Positions 25,034-33,105 of a DNA stretch of 64,000 nucleotides are shown here, one piece after another. Position 1 is the stretch's first letter. Each line of letters opens with the position of its first letter. The position numbers were made by a program, and so were the translations under genes. Under the pieces are notes generated by a model. That model made no database searches. It was given only the letters and a program-made list of their open reading frames with translations, and was not told where the DNA came from. This DNA is from Actinoplanes oryzae (GTDB taxonomy: Bacteria; Actinomycetota; Actinomycetes; Mycobacteriales; Micromonosporaceae), in assembly GCF_030757795.1 (NCBI RefSeq), contig NZ_JAUQWH010000005.1:54827-118826 (forward strand), given 5' to 3'.

Positions 25034-25713
25034 CGGAGATCCGGGTGCTCGTCGTCGAGGACGAACCACTGATCGCCGAGGCCCACCGCGCGTACACGGA
25101 GAAGCTCGACGACTTCACCGTCGTCGGCGTGGCGCACACCGCCCGGGAAGCGATGACCTTCCTGCGGGCCGGCGACGTCGACCTCGTCCTCCTCGACCTC
25201 CACCTCCCCGACAAGCACGGCCTCGAGATCGCCCGGGCGCTGCGGGCCGCCGGCAGCCACACCGACGTGCTGGCGGTGTCGTCGGCCCGCGACGTGGCGA
25301 CCGTACGCCAGGCCGTGGCCCTCGGGGTGACGCACTACCTGCTCAAGCCGTTCACGTTCGCGGCCTTCAAGGACAAGCTGGACAGTTACGCGCGCTACCG
25401 GGCCCAGCTGCCCGGCACCGGCGAGGTGGCCGCCCAGCACGAGATCGACCGCGCCTTCGCCACGCTGCGCGGCCCGGCCCACGTCTCCCTGCCGAAGGGC
25501 CTCGACGCCCACACCCTCGACCTGGTCCTGACCGCCCTGCGCGGCCTCGCCCCGAACACCGGCCTGTCCGCCGCGGAGCTGGGCGCCCGCATCGGCACCT
25601 CCCGCGTCACCGCCCGCCGCTATCTGGAGCACCTGGCCGACGCCGGGCGGGTGGCCCGGCACTCCCGCTACGGCGCCCCGGGCCGCCCCGAGGTCGAGTA
25701 CCGTCCCGCCTGA
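25030..25713 (+). CDS. CitB/DcuR-family response regulator
   Basis: The 227-residue gene overlaps the kinase stop (ATGA). The receiver domain shows the acidic pair near D11, the phosphorylation site D56 (LVLLDLHLPDKHG), and K106 in HYLLKPF. After a linker, the C-terminal winged helix (LSAAELGARIGTSRVTARRY, LEHLADAGRV) is the DcuR/CitB-type DNA-binding part. With the kinase it forms a two-component system for dicarboxylate uptake; the palindrome at 23437 is the likely target. Confidence 0.93.
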   Translation: MTEIRVLVVEDEPLIAEAHRAYTEKLDDFTVVGVAHTAREAMTFLRAGDVDLVLLDLHLPDKHGLEIARALRAAGSHTDVLAVSSARDVATVRQAVALGVTHYLLKPFTFAAFKDKLDSYARYRAQLPGTGEVAAQHEIDRAFATLRGPAHVSLPKGLDAHTLDLVLTALRGLAPNTGLSAAELGARIGTSRVTARRYLEHLADAGRVARHSRYGAPGRPEVEYRPA

Positions 25714-25727
25714 CGGCAATTCCGCCA

Positions 25728-25991
25728 TCAACGGTCTTCGCGCGTCAGCACAAGCTTCCGAAGGTCCAGCATCGCCTGCTGGACGGGATGGACGAACGTC
25801 AGACGGAAGCCGACGGACTCGTCGTACGGACCGACCAGATCGGCGAGCACCGGCAGCTCTGCCAGCTTGACTTCCTTGCCCGGCTTCGCGGTCGGCAAGA
25901 AGGACTCGTATTCGGCTAACAGCGTCCGGAGATAGTTCTCCGCAGCTCCGATCGAGGTGAGCAGCCCGTGACCGCCGGGAAATGTCACCAC
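25728..25991 (-). CDS. Small protein of unknown function
   Basis: The frame is clearly coding by its third-position G/C preference and sensible composition, ending VHPVQQAMLDLRKLVLTREDR, but the start is unclear: GTG at 25991 or 25988 gives 86-87 residues (MTFPGGHGLLTSIGAAENY). Either start overlaps the divergent membrane-protein gene by about 20 bases and neither has a ribosome site, so a leaderless message or a shorter true start is possible. Mostly helical, soluble, no recognisable domain. Confidence 0.55.
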   Translation of the reverse strand: MVTFPGGHGLLTSIGAAENYLRTLLAEYESFLPTAKPGKEVKLAELPVLADLVGPYDESVGFRLTFVHPVQQAMLDLRKLVLTREDR

Positions 25992-26849
25992 ATCACGCCG
26001 ACGGAGCAGCGGCAGGCGCCCCGCGCAACCCCTGCGCCGGAAGGGCCTCCCCGCGCGCGGCCGGAGGCAGCGGGATCCACGAGGCGGAGCCGCTCCGGGC
26101 CCGTACTCCTCACCGCGCTTGCCATTGTCGTATTGACGGGCACCGGGTTCACCGCCTATCGGCATCTCGTGACGCCGCGCCCCGCCGAGCCGACCTATGA
26201 GGTCGATCTCAATGCCGATCCTGACACCTTGATCCTCAGCGAGGCCTTCGCCCGGCCCGGCGGTTCGTATGTCACCGGGCTGGCGCCGGACGCTCTCCCG
26301 GATCCGCCGCTCGACGCCAATTCCTGCGTCGGACGTCACGACTGGGCGCATGGTGAGCCGGTCAACGGCGTCGACGCCGACAGCACCCTCGCGCTCCTGT
26401 CCCTGACCGCCCATGACCATCCCGTACGGGTCACAGGTGCGGAGGTACACGTCGACAAGGCAAGCTCCCAGCCTCTCGCCGGAACGTTGATCACCTGCCC
26501 GGGGCGAGGCGGTAACGAGCCGCCCCACGTGATCGATGTCGACCTCGACAGCCTCCAAGTCTTCTTCCTGGAAGCCGAGGCGAAGCCGCCCACCACGATG
26601 AACGTCCGCATCGCCCCGCACACCACGGAGACCTTCCTCATCTCGGCCCACCTCAGCCGGTCCTGGCTGAGATGGCGCCTCGAGCTGACGATCGACGACA
26701 AGACCGACCACAAGCTGACCATCGGCCCGGAGGGCCACTCGATCGGTTCGGGCGCGGACCATCCGTCGCAGAAACCCTTCGAGACGACCGCCGGCATCGG
26801 CTCCGTCCGGGTCGAGTTCCGCAACGGAAAATGGGAGGAACTCCCGTGA
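25968..26849 (+). CDS. Single-pass membrane protein of unknown function
   Basis: A 293-residue protein starting at GTG with GAGGTG eight bases upstream. A basic, Pro/Arg-rich cytoplasmic N-terminus (about 45 residues) precedes one membrane helix (VLLTALAIVVLTGTGFTAYR); the remaining 230 residues would be extracellular and look beta-rich (VRVTGAEVHVDK; MNVRIAPHTTETFLISAHLS). Two cysteines may pair. It overlaps the following lipoprotein gene by GTGA, so both are probably made together and may act together at the surface. No family recognised. Confidence 0.75.
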   Translation: MTAGKCHHITPTEQRQAPRATPAPEGPPRARPEAAGSTRRSRSGPVLLTALAIVVLTGTGFTAYRHLVTPRPAEPTYEVDLNADPDTLILSEAFARPGGSYVTGLAPDALPDPPLDANSCVGRHDWAHGEPVNGVDADSTLALLSLTAHDHPVRVTGAEVHVDKASSQPLAGTLITCPGRGGNEPPHVIDVDLDSLQVFFLEAEAKPPTTMNVRIAPHTTETFLISAHLSRSWLRWRLELTIDDKTDHKLTIGPEGHSIGSGADHPSQKPFETTAGIGSVRVEFRNGKWEELP

Positions 26850-27361
26850 CCTCAGGCCACGACGCCTGGCGAGGATGGCTTCTTCCGTGCGCCGCCATGC
26901 TCAGCTTGGCGGGCTGCACCGATTCCTCGTCTCGTGCTCCCGCAGCGGCCGAGACCTCCGGCGCAGTGGTAGCGGCGAGCCCCTCGGTCTCCGTCGGTCA
27001 TCCGGAGGCGACCGGACCGACTCCTTCGTGCCATCTGGTGACCAGGAAGGACGTGGAGGCGGCCGGAGGTTCCTGGGCCGCGCCTTCGGGTCACATCGAC
27101 CGGATCATGGGTGTCGAGGGCGTGCCCTACGAGGACGACCGGTGCACGCTGGGACCGCAGGTGCAGATCGAGGTGCTCACGACCCGGACCAGCGCTGACG
27201 CGTCCATCATGTTCGAGTCGGTCGTGCGCAATGCCAACGAGGGAGTTGCGCCTCTGCAGACGCCCAGCCTGATTCCGGGGCTCGGCGACCAGGCTCGCCA
27301 GCTACCCGGCTGGGTCATCGTCCTGCGCGGGACCCGCGTCCTCACCGTAACATCACTGTGA
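26846..27361 (+). CDS. Small lipoprotein, DUF3558-like, with probable 3' frameshift
   Basis: The GTG at 26846 overlaps the previous stop. The 171-residue product has a lipoprotein signal (LLPCAAMLSLAGC, lipobox LAGC), a Ser/Ala linker, then CHLVTRKDVEAAGGSW and a second cysteine in DDRCTLG, the two-cysteine spacing seen in DUF3558-type actinobacterial lipoproteins. The frame stops at 27361 right after VLTVTSL. In another frame the DNA continues VTPPRGFAPPEDVLRLARTA to a stop at 27438, which reads like the missing C-terminal helix, so a one-base indel around 27340-27360 is suspected. Function unknown. Confidence 0.7.
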   Translation: MTSGHDAWRGWLLPCAAMLSLAGCTDSSSRAPAAAETSGAVVAASPSVSVGHPEATGPTPSCHLVTRKDVEAAGGSWAAPSGHIDRIMGVEGVPYEDDRCTLGPQVQIEVLTTRTSADASIMFESVVRNANEGVAPLQTPSLIPGLGDQARQLPGWVIVLRGTRVLTVTSL

Positions 27362-27434
27362 CTCCGCCGCGAGGCTTCGCTCCGCCCGAGGACGTGCTCC
27401 GGCTGGCTCGCACCGCCACGGGAAACCTCTCCGG

Positions 27435-27887
27435 CTAGCGAGACCTCAGGCGGCGGACCGCCGCTTCGGCCTCGGCGAGGGTCAGGCCCGCGGCCTGGTG
27501 CAGGTGGAGGACGGCTTCGGGGCGGCGGTCCTGGCGGATCAGCTCGCGGACCTCGTCGAAGACCCGGTTGGCGGCGAGGACGGTCTCCGCCGGGGCGTAG
27601 GAGTCGCCGCGCGGGATGCTGTCCACGACGGCTTTGGCTTCGGTCATCGGGCAGCCGGTGGCGGCGCGGAGGAGTTCGATGGCCTGGAGGCGGTGGCCGC
27701 GGAGGGCCAGCTCGGCGACCTGCCGGCGGAGGTCGTCCTCCAGAACCAGCGGCTGTGCGCGCGTCGTGGGCGTGGCGGCCCTGGTCATCTGGGCGCCGAC
27801 CAGGTCCTCGCCGCCGCCACGGCGGACGACGAGGACGAGATCGGTCACCAGGACGACGGCGGCGACGACCACGGCGGCTATGAGCAC
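27435..27887 (-). CDS. Membrane-anchored protein with two ribosomal L7/L12 C-terminal-like repeats
   Basis: The 150-residue product starts at GTG with an N-terminal membrane helix (LIAAVVVAAVVLVTDLVLVV). The cytoplasmic part contains two units with the L7/L12 C-domain pattern: AIELLRAATGCPMTEAKAVV and AVLHLHQAAGLTLAEAEAAV. Such proteins are common in actinobacteria and of unknown role; the similarity concerns the helix-turn that in L7/L12 contacts translation factors. Its stop overlaps, on the opposite strand, the end of the shifted frame of the lipoprotein. Confidence 0.75.
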   Translation of the reverse strand: MLIAAVVVAAVVLVTDLVLVVRRGGGEDLVGAQMTRAATPTTRAQPLVLEDDLRRQVAELALRGHRLQAIELLRAATGCPMTEAKAVVDSIPRGDSYAPAETVLAANRVFDEVRELIRQDRRPEAVLHLHQAAGLTLAEAEAAVRRLRSR

Positions 27888-27993
27888 CGCCTCAGCGTAG
27901 GGCTCTCAGGAAAGTGCCAGGCCGGTTTCAGGGTGGGCTCGACAGCCGGGGTTACCTTGGGTGATGGACGGCTAGACCGAGGGAGAGGGAACG

Positions 27994-28305
27994 GTGAGCG
28001 GCTTCTTCAAGCGGTTCGTGCTTGGCATGGTGGCCTCGAAGCTGGAGCGCAAGGCCCACCACGGGCACAACCCGGTGGTCAACGGCATGCTGCGCGAGGT
28101 CAATCACCGCCTCGGACGCCAGCACCACTACGGGCAGTACGGGCACCCCGGCTGGCAGGGCGGCCCCGCCGGCCCCTACCAGCACGGCTATCACGGCCAC
28201 TACCGGCAGCGGGGCGGCGGGTTCCACGGGCACTACCGGCAGCGCGGCGGCTATCACGGCCACTACCGCTACCACGGGCACTACAAGAAGCGCCGTTTCT
28301 GGTAG
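27994..28305 (+). CDS. Small His/Gly/Tyr-rich basic protein
   Basis: A 103-residue protein starting at GTG after GAGGGAGAGGGAACG. The first 45 residues look like an ordinary amphipathic segment (FFKRFVLGMVASKLERKA), but residues 45-103 are low complexity with repeats of YHGHYRQRGG and HGHYR, ending GHYKKRRFW. It has no signal peptide. The histidine density suggests metal binding and the Arg/Gly/Tyr mix suggests RNA binding or phase separation; both are inference. It ends 18 bases before the convergent GH3 gene. Confidence 0.75.
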   Translation: MSGFFKRFVLGMVASKLERKAHHGHNPVVNGMLREVNHRLGRQHHYGQYGHPGWQGGPAGPYQHGYHGHYRQRGGGFHGHYRQRGGYHGHYRYHGHYKKRRFW

Positions 28306-28323
28306 CAGACCGAAGCGCCGGGC

Positions 28324-30642
28324 TCACTGCGCCGGCGTGATCGTGACCGGCGTGTCGAGGACCCGGTGCGGGCCCACGACGCGCCGGTCTCCGGTGAGGG
28401 TCACGGTGGCGGAGAGGGGCAGGTCGGTCACCGACGGCCCGGCGAACAGCGCGAGGGCGCCCGGCTCGACGACGCGCCGCAGGTCGCGGCCGATGAAGGA
28501 CGTGCGGTCGGCGTGCAGGGTGAAGGTGACCCGGGCGGTGGCGCCGGCGGCGAGGGGCACCCGGGCGAAGCCGGCGAGCTGGCGCAGCGGGCGGGTCACC
28601 GAGGCCTGGACGTCGTGGACGTACAGCTGGACGATCTCGGCGCCGTCGCGGGGGCCGGTGTTGCGGACCACGAGGGACACGTCGACGGTGCCGTCCGTGG
28701 CCAGTTCCGTGGCGCTCAGGCCCAGGTCGGCGTACTCGAAGCGGGTGTAGGACAGGCCGTGGCCGAAGCCGAAGAGCGGGCGGGGGTCCAGGTTGCTGAC
28801 GCCCTCGCTCCACGTGCCGAGCGGCGGCTGGAGGTACGTGCCCGGCTGCCCGCCCGCCAGCCGCGGCACCTGGACCGGGAGCTTGCCGCTGGGGTTGACG
28901 CGGCCGCTGAGCACGCCCGCGAGCGCCGGGCCGCCCTCCTCCCCCGGCATGAAGGCCTGCACGATCGCGGCGGCCCCGGTGAAGTCGCCCAGCGCGTAGG
29001 GGCGGCCGGAGACCACGACGAGGACGACCGGCGTACCCGTGGCCAGCAGGGCCGTCACCAGCTCGGCCTGGACGCCGGGCAGGGTCAGGTCGGGGACGTC
29101 GCAGCCCTCGCCCGAGGTGCCGCGGCCGAAGAGGCCGGCCCGGTCGCCGACCACCGCGACGCAGACGTCCGCGTCCCGCGCGGCGGCCACGGCGGCCTCG
29201 ATGCCCGTACGGTCCTCGTCGCGCACCGGGCACCCGGCCTCCAGCACGAACGAGTCGTCGGGCAGCTCCGCGCGCAGCGCCGCCCACAGGGAGTCCGCCT
29301 CGACGCCGATGCCGTACTGGGGGTAGTCGCCGAGGACGTGGTTGGGGTACGAGTAGCAGCCCATGAACGCCTGCGCGTCGTCGGCGCACGGGCCCACCAC
29401 GGCGATCCGGCGCGGCGCGGCGCCGAGGGTCAGCGGCAGCGTGCCGGCGTCGTTGGCGAGCAGGATGATCGAGCGCTCGGCGAGGTCGCGGGCCAGGGCG
29501 CGGTGGTGCGGCGCGTCGAGGTCCGGCACGGGGCCGCCGGGGACGGCGTAGTCCGGGTCGAGCAGGCCCTGGTCGGCCTTCTGGATGAGGACGCGGCGGG
29601 CGGCGCGGTCGACGAGGGCGGGGTCGACGAGGGTGAGCACGTCCGGGCCGAAGCCGGCGGTGTGCGGCAGCTCGACGTCGACGCCGGCGGTCAGGGCCAG
29701 CGCGCCCGCCTCGGTGAAGTCGCCCGCCACCCGGTGCATGGTGTGCAGGAAGGGCACGCCCCAGTAGTCGGAGACGACCACGCCGGTGAAGCCCCACTCG
29801 TCGCGCAGGATGCCGGTGAGCAGGTCGGTGTCGGCGGCCGCCGGGACGCCGTCGACCTCCGCGTACGACTGCATGACCGACCGGGCACCGCCGGAGCGGA
29901 TCGCGGTCTCGAAGGGCGGCAGGATGATCTCGCGCAGCTCGCGGGGGCCCATGGGGACCGGCGCGTGGTTGCGCGCCGCGCGGGAGGCGGAGTAGCCGGC
30001 GAAGTGCTTGAGGGTCGCGACGATGCCGTGGGTCTCCAGCCCCCGCACGTACGCGGCCCCGAGCATCGCCACCAGGTACGGGTCCTCGCCCAGCGTCTCC
30101 TCGACCCGCCCCCACCGGTAGTCGCGCACCACGTCGAGGACCGGCGACAGGCCCTGGTGGACGCCGACGGCGCGCAGGTCGGCGGCGATCGCGGCGGCCA
30201 TCCGCTCGACCAGCGCCGGGTCGAACGTGGCGGCCCAGGCCAGCGCCGTCGGATAGACCGCGGCGCCGAGCGTGGTGAAGCCGGTCAGGCACTCCTCGTG
30301 CATGATCGCCGGGATGCCGAAGCGGTTGCCGGCCATGACGACGGCCTGCAGCTCGGCCACCCGCTTGCGGCCGTCGGCGGCGCTGATCGGGTTGGTGCCG
30401 AAGGGCCGGGTCACGTGGCCGAGGCCGTGCTCGGCGAGCTCCGCCAGGGGCCGGTTGCCCGCGGCGAAGACCTCCTGCATGGGCGCCACCTCGCCGGTGC
30501 TCTCCGTGGCGAAGCCGGGCCAGGCGCTGCCCAGCTGGGCGAGCTTCTCCTCGAGGGTCATCACGGCGAGGAGCGCGTCGGCCCGCTCGGCGCTCGAACG
30601 GTCCGGATCGGCCCACACGGGCGCCGGCTGCACTGCGGTCAT
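28324..30642 (-). CDS. Glycoside hydrolase family 3 (beta-glucosidase/beta-xylosidase type), cytoplasmic
   Basis: The 772-residue protein starts at MTAVQPAPVWADPDRSS (ATG 30642, GGGGAG upstream) and has no signal peptide. The order is the GH3 TIM barrel (GRVEETLGEDPYLVAMLGAA; LKHFAGYSASRAARNHAPV), nucleophile Asp292 in VVVSDYWGVPF, the alpha/beta sandwich, and a C-terminal fibronectin-III-like domain (LQVYVHDVQASVTRP-like, here IVQLYVHDVQASVTRPLRQL). It would hydrolyse imported beta-linked oligosaccharides from the non-reducing end. Two LacI-type sites upstream tie it to the importer and repressor near 13.6-19.3 kb. Glucoside versus xyloside preference cannot be decided. Confidence 0.93.
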   Translation of the reverse strand: MTAVQPAPVWADPDRSSAERADALLAVMTLEEKLAQLGSAWPGFATESTGEVAPMQEVFAAGNRPLAELAEHGLGHVTRPFGTNPISAADGRKRVAELQAVVMAGNRFGIPAIMHEECLTGFTTLGAAVYPTALAWAATFDPALVERMAAAIAADLRAVGVHQGLSPVLDVVRDYRWGRVEETLGEDPYLVAMLGAAYVRGLETHGIVATLKHFAGYSASRAARNHAPVPMGPRELREIILPPFETAIRSGGARSVMQSYAEVDGVPAAADTDLLTGILRDEWGFTGVVVSDYWGVPFLHTMHRVAGDFTEAGALALTAGVDVELPHTAGFGPDVLTLVDPALVDRAARRVLIQKADQGLLDPDYAVPGGPVPDLDAPHHRALARDLAERSIILLANDAGTLPLTLGAAPRRIAVVGPCADDAQAFMGCYSYPNHVLGDYPQYGIGVEADSLWAALRAELPDDSFVLEAGCPVRDEDRTGIEAAVAAARDADVCVAVVGDRAGLFGRGTSGEGCDVPDLTLPGVQAELVTALLATGTPVVLVVVSGRPYALGDFTGAAAIVQAFMPGEEGGPALAGVLSGRVNPSGKLPVQVPRLAGGQPGTYLQPPLGTWSEGVSNLDPRPLFGFGHGLSYTRFEYADLGLSATELATDGTVDVSLVVRNTGPRDGAEIVQLYVHDVQASVTRPLRQLAGFARVPLAAGATARVTFTLHADRTSFIGRDLRRVVEPGALALFAGPSVTDLPLSATVTLTGDRRVVGPHRVLDTPVTITPAQ

Positions 30643-30653
30643 GACACTCCCCA

Positions 30654-30666
30654 CCGAAAGTTCCGG
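30654..30666. promoter_or_regulatory. Putative LacI operator, site 4
   Basis: CCGAAAGTTCCGG lies 12 bases before the GH3 start codon on the minus strand; a further half site CTTCCGG is at 30671-30677. Confidence 0.6.
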
Positions 30667-30728
30667 ACATCTTCCGGACGGTGCCCGCAGTCTCTCCCGT
30701 CCGGTCGCCACGGCGCAAGACAGAAAAG

Positions 30729-30763
30729 CGGCGCCGGTGACCATGCAGGTCACCGGCGCCGCC
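30729..30763 (-). terminator. Terminator of the penicillin-binding-protein gene
   Basis: GCGGCGCCGGTGACC (30729-30743), loop ATGCA and GGTCACCGGCGCCGC (30749-30763) form a perfect 15-base stem just downstream of the minus-strand stop at 30782 and upstream of the GH3 promoter region. It insulates the two genes. Confidence 0.85.
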
Positions 30764-30764
30764 G

Positions 30765-30779
30765 TCCGAAACTTCCGGA
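30765..30779. promoter_or_regulatory. Putative LacI operator, site 5
   Basis: TCCGAAACTTCCGGA matches sites 1 and 2 closely. It lies about 125 bases upstream of the GH3 start, on the far side of the terminator stem, so looping with site 4 is possible. Confidence 0.6.
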
Positions 30780-30781
30780 GG

Positions 30782-32926
30782 TCACTCGCCGGGTTTCTTG
30801 AACTCCTCCTCCGGCTTGTCCTTCATGTAGTCGGCCACCGTCCGGTACACCGCCGGGTTGACGACATCGTGGTCCATCCGGTCGCTGTGGTTGCTGTAGT
30901 CCGGGTTCACCAGGTAACCGGCCATGACCGTGTCCTTGGTGCCGACGACCAGCGAGGCGGTCTTGTCGCCGTCGGTGGTGCCGGTCTTGCCGAAGACGGG
31001 GTGCCCGACGACGTCACGCACCTGCGGCGCGGTGGCGCCGCCACAGCTGCCGAGCTGCGCCTGGTCGCCCAGCGGGCAGCGCGCCGCGTCGAGCGCCGAG
31101 CGGGCGACGTCCTTGGTGGTGGCCCGGGTGCAGCTGGGCTGCCCGGCGGCGACCTTCGAGCCGTCGGCCGCGGTGATCGACTTGACCGGGGTCGGCTTGC
31201 AGTACATGCCGTCGGCGGCGAGCGTCGCGTACGCGTTCGCGATGTCCAGCGGCGTGGACAGCGTCACGCCCAGCGTGAAGGCGCCGAACAGGTGCGCCGA
31301 CTCCTTCGTGGCGACCAGGTCGGCGTCGGACTTGGCGCGGAACTGGATGCCGAAGCGCTTGGCCACGTCGACGACGTTCTCGGCGCCGGCCTGCTCCTCG
31401 AGCGGCACGAAGTACGTGTTGACCGACTTGCCGAAGCCCGTCCACATGTTGAACGTGCCCGCCTCCTTGGCCGACGCGTTGCTCGGGCACCAGTACGACG
31501 TGCCGGGGCAGGCCGCGTCGGAGCTCGGCGAGATCGGGTAGATCGACTTGTACGTCGAGCCGGCCGTGATCGAGTGGTCGAGCCCCATGCCCTTCTCCAG
31601 GGCGGCCACCATGGTGAACATCTTGAAGACCGAGCCCGCCTGGTAGCCGGGCAGGCCGGTGCCGCCGGTGATGATCGGGTTGGTCGTGTAGGGATAGGTC
31701 GCCCGCACGCCCTGGTCCGCCAGCTCGGGGTTGGAGCTCAGCGGGTTCTTCGGGTCGGACGGGTCGTCCAGTTTGTACTTCCGGTTGGCGGCGAGCGCCT
31801 GCACCTGGCCGGTGCCCGGCTGCACCGCGGCGATCAGCAGCGCATTCTTGCTGTTGTCACTGGTGACGTCGAGGATCTCGGTGCGCGCCGAGGCCTGCGC
31901 CTTGAGGTCGAGCGAGGTCACGACCCGGTAACCGCCGGTCTTGAGCTGCCGCTCCCGCTCGTAGGAGTTGGCGCCGAACGCCTCCTGGCTCAGCCACCAG
32001 CGGGAGAAGTAGTCGCAGAAGAAGCCCCAGTTGTTCTTCGCCACCGACACGCAGCCGTTGCCGGGCCGCTTCGTGTCGCGGCCGAGCTTGACCTTCTTCG
32101 CCTGCGCCGCCTGGTCGGCGGTGATCATCTTCAGGCTCAGCATGTTGTCGATGATGTAGTTGCGCCGGTCCAGCGCCTGCGGATAGCCGCTGGCGGTGGT
32201 CGGGTCGAACGCCGTCGGCGCCTTCACCATGCCGGCCAGCAGGGCGGACTCGGCGATGGTCAGGTCCTTCGGCTTCTTCTGGAAGTAGACCTGGGCGCCG
32301 GCGTAGATGCCGTAGGCGCCGTTGCCGAACGGCGCCATGTTGAGGTAGCGCTGGAGGATCTCCTGCTTGGTCAGCTCCTTCTCGAGCTGCATCGCATACT
32401 TGATCTCCGTGACCTTGCGCTCCGGGCTGTCCTTGGTGGCGTCGATCGCCTCCTGCGGCGTCTTGGCCGTGTAGGCGAGCGTCATGCGCACGGTCTGCAT
32501 CGTCAGCGTCGAGGCGCCCTGCTGCGAGCCGCCCTTGTTGTTGTTGACGAACGCGCGGGCCACGCCCTTGAAGTCGACGCCGTTGTGCTCGTAGAACTTG
32601 TGATCCTCGGCCGCGACGATCGCGTTCTGCATGTTCTTGGAGATGTCGTCGAGCGCGACATCGCTGCGGAACTCGTCGTACATCACCGCGATCTGCGTCT
32701 TGCCGTCGGCGGCGAAGATGCGCGTCACCTGCGGGGCGGCCGGCTGGGCCAGCTGGCTCGGCAGCTCGGCGAAGCCCTCCGAGCCCGCCTTGGCCGCCAG
32801 GCCCGACATCGCGACGGCCGGGAACGAGGCGGCCGCGACCACCACGCCGGCCAGCAGCCCGCAGATCACCAACGATCCACTGTTGGCGAAAAGGGAGCGA
32901 TCGCGTTTTCGGGTCCAGAAAGTCAC
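30782..32926 (-). CDS. Class A penicillin-binding protein (glycosyltransferase 51/transpeptidase)
   Basis: A bifunctional cell-wall synthase of about 714 residues. One N-terminal membrane helix (SLVICGLLAGVVVAAASF) is followed by the GT51 domain (AAEDHKFYEHNGVDFKG; QGASTLTMQTVR; the ERKVTEIKYAMQLEKELTK stretch) and the transpeptidase domain with SxxK (AGSVFKMF), SxN (KSVNTYF) and KTG (FGKTGTTDG). It polymerises lipid II and cross-links peptide stems. The frame is open to a GTG at 32986, but residues before VTFWTRKRDRSLF look non-coding, so I use the GTG at 32926; TAACGT 10-15 bases upstream could make the message nearly leaderless. The start is uncertain. Confidence 0.92.
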   Translation of the reverse strand: MTFWTRKRDRSLFANSGSLVICGLLAGVVVAAASFPAVAMSGLAAKAGSEGFAELPSQLAQPAAPQVTRIFAADGKTQIAVMYDEFRSDVALDDISKNMQNAIVAAEDHKFYEHNGVDFKGVARAFVNNNKGGSQQGASTLTMQTVRMTLAYTAKTPQEAIDATKDSPERKVTEIKYAMQLEKELTKQEILQRYLNMAPFGNGAYGIYAGAQVYFQKKPKDLTIAESALLAGMVKAPTAFDPTTASGYPQALDRRNYIIDNMLSLKMITADQAAQAKKVKLGRDTKRPGNGCVSVAKNNWGFFCDYFSRWWLSQEAFGANSYERERQLKTGGYRVVTSLDLKAQASARTEILDVTSDNSKNALLIAAVQPGTGQVQALAANRKYKLDDPSDPKNPLSSNPELADQGVRATYPYTTNPIITGGTGLPGYQAGSVFKMFTMVAALEKGMGLDHSITAGSTYKSIYPISPSSDAACPGTSYWCPSNASAKEAGTFNMWTGFGKSVNTYFVPLEEQAGAENVVDVAKRFGIQFRAKSDADLVATKESAHLFGAFTLGVTLSTPLDIANAYATLAADGMYCKPTPVKSITAADGSKVAAGQPSCTRATTKDVARSALDAARCPLGDQAQLGSCGGATAPQVRDVVGHPVFGKTGTTDGDKTASLVVGTKDTVMAGYLVNPDYSNHSDRMDHDVVNPAVYRTVADYMKDKPEEEFKKPGE

Positions 32927-33061
32927 CCGATCCACGTTAGCCACGGAGATCCAGCACCACCTCTCAGGGTCACCCCTTTTGCCCACTTGTTGCTACCGTC
33001 CGCGCGCCCCGCGTGACCTGCGCCACGGGAGACCGGCCGCGGCCCTCTATGCCCCGCTGCT

Positions 33062-33094
33062 CAGCCCCGTCACTCCTCGCCCGGCGAGGGGCTG
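33062..33094 (-). terminator. Hairpin beyond the lipoprotein hydrolase gene
   Basis: CAGCCCC (33062-33068) pairs with GGGGCTG (33088-33094), and an inner CCTCGCC/GGCGAGG extends the stem. It lies just after the minus-strand stop at 33106. Confidence 0.45.
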
Positions 33095-33105
33095 TGCGGC
33101 GTTCG

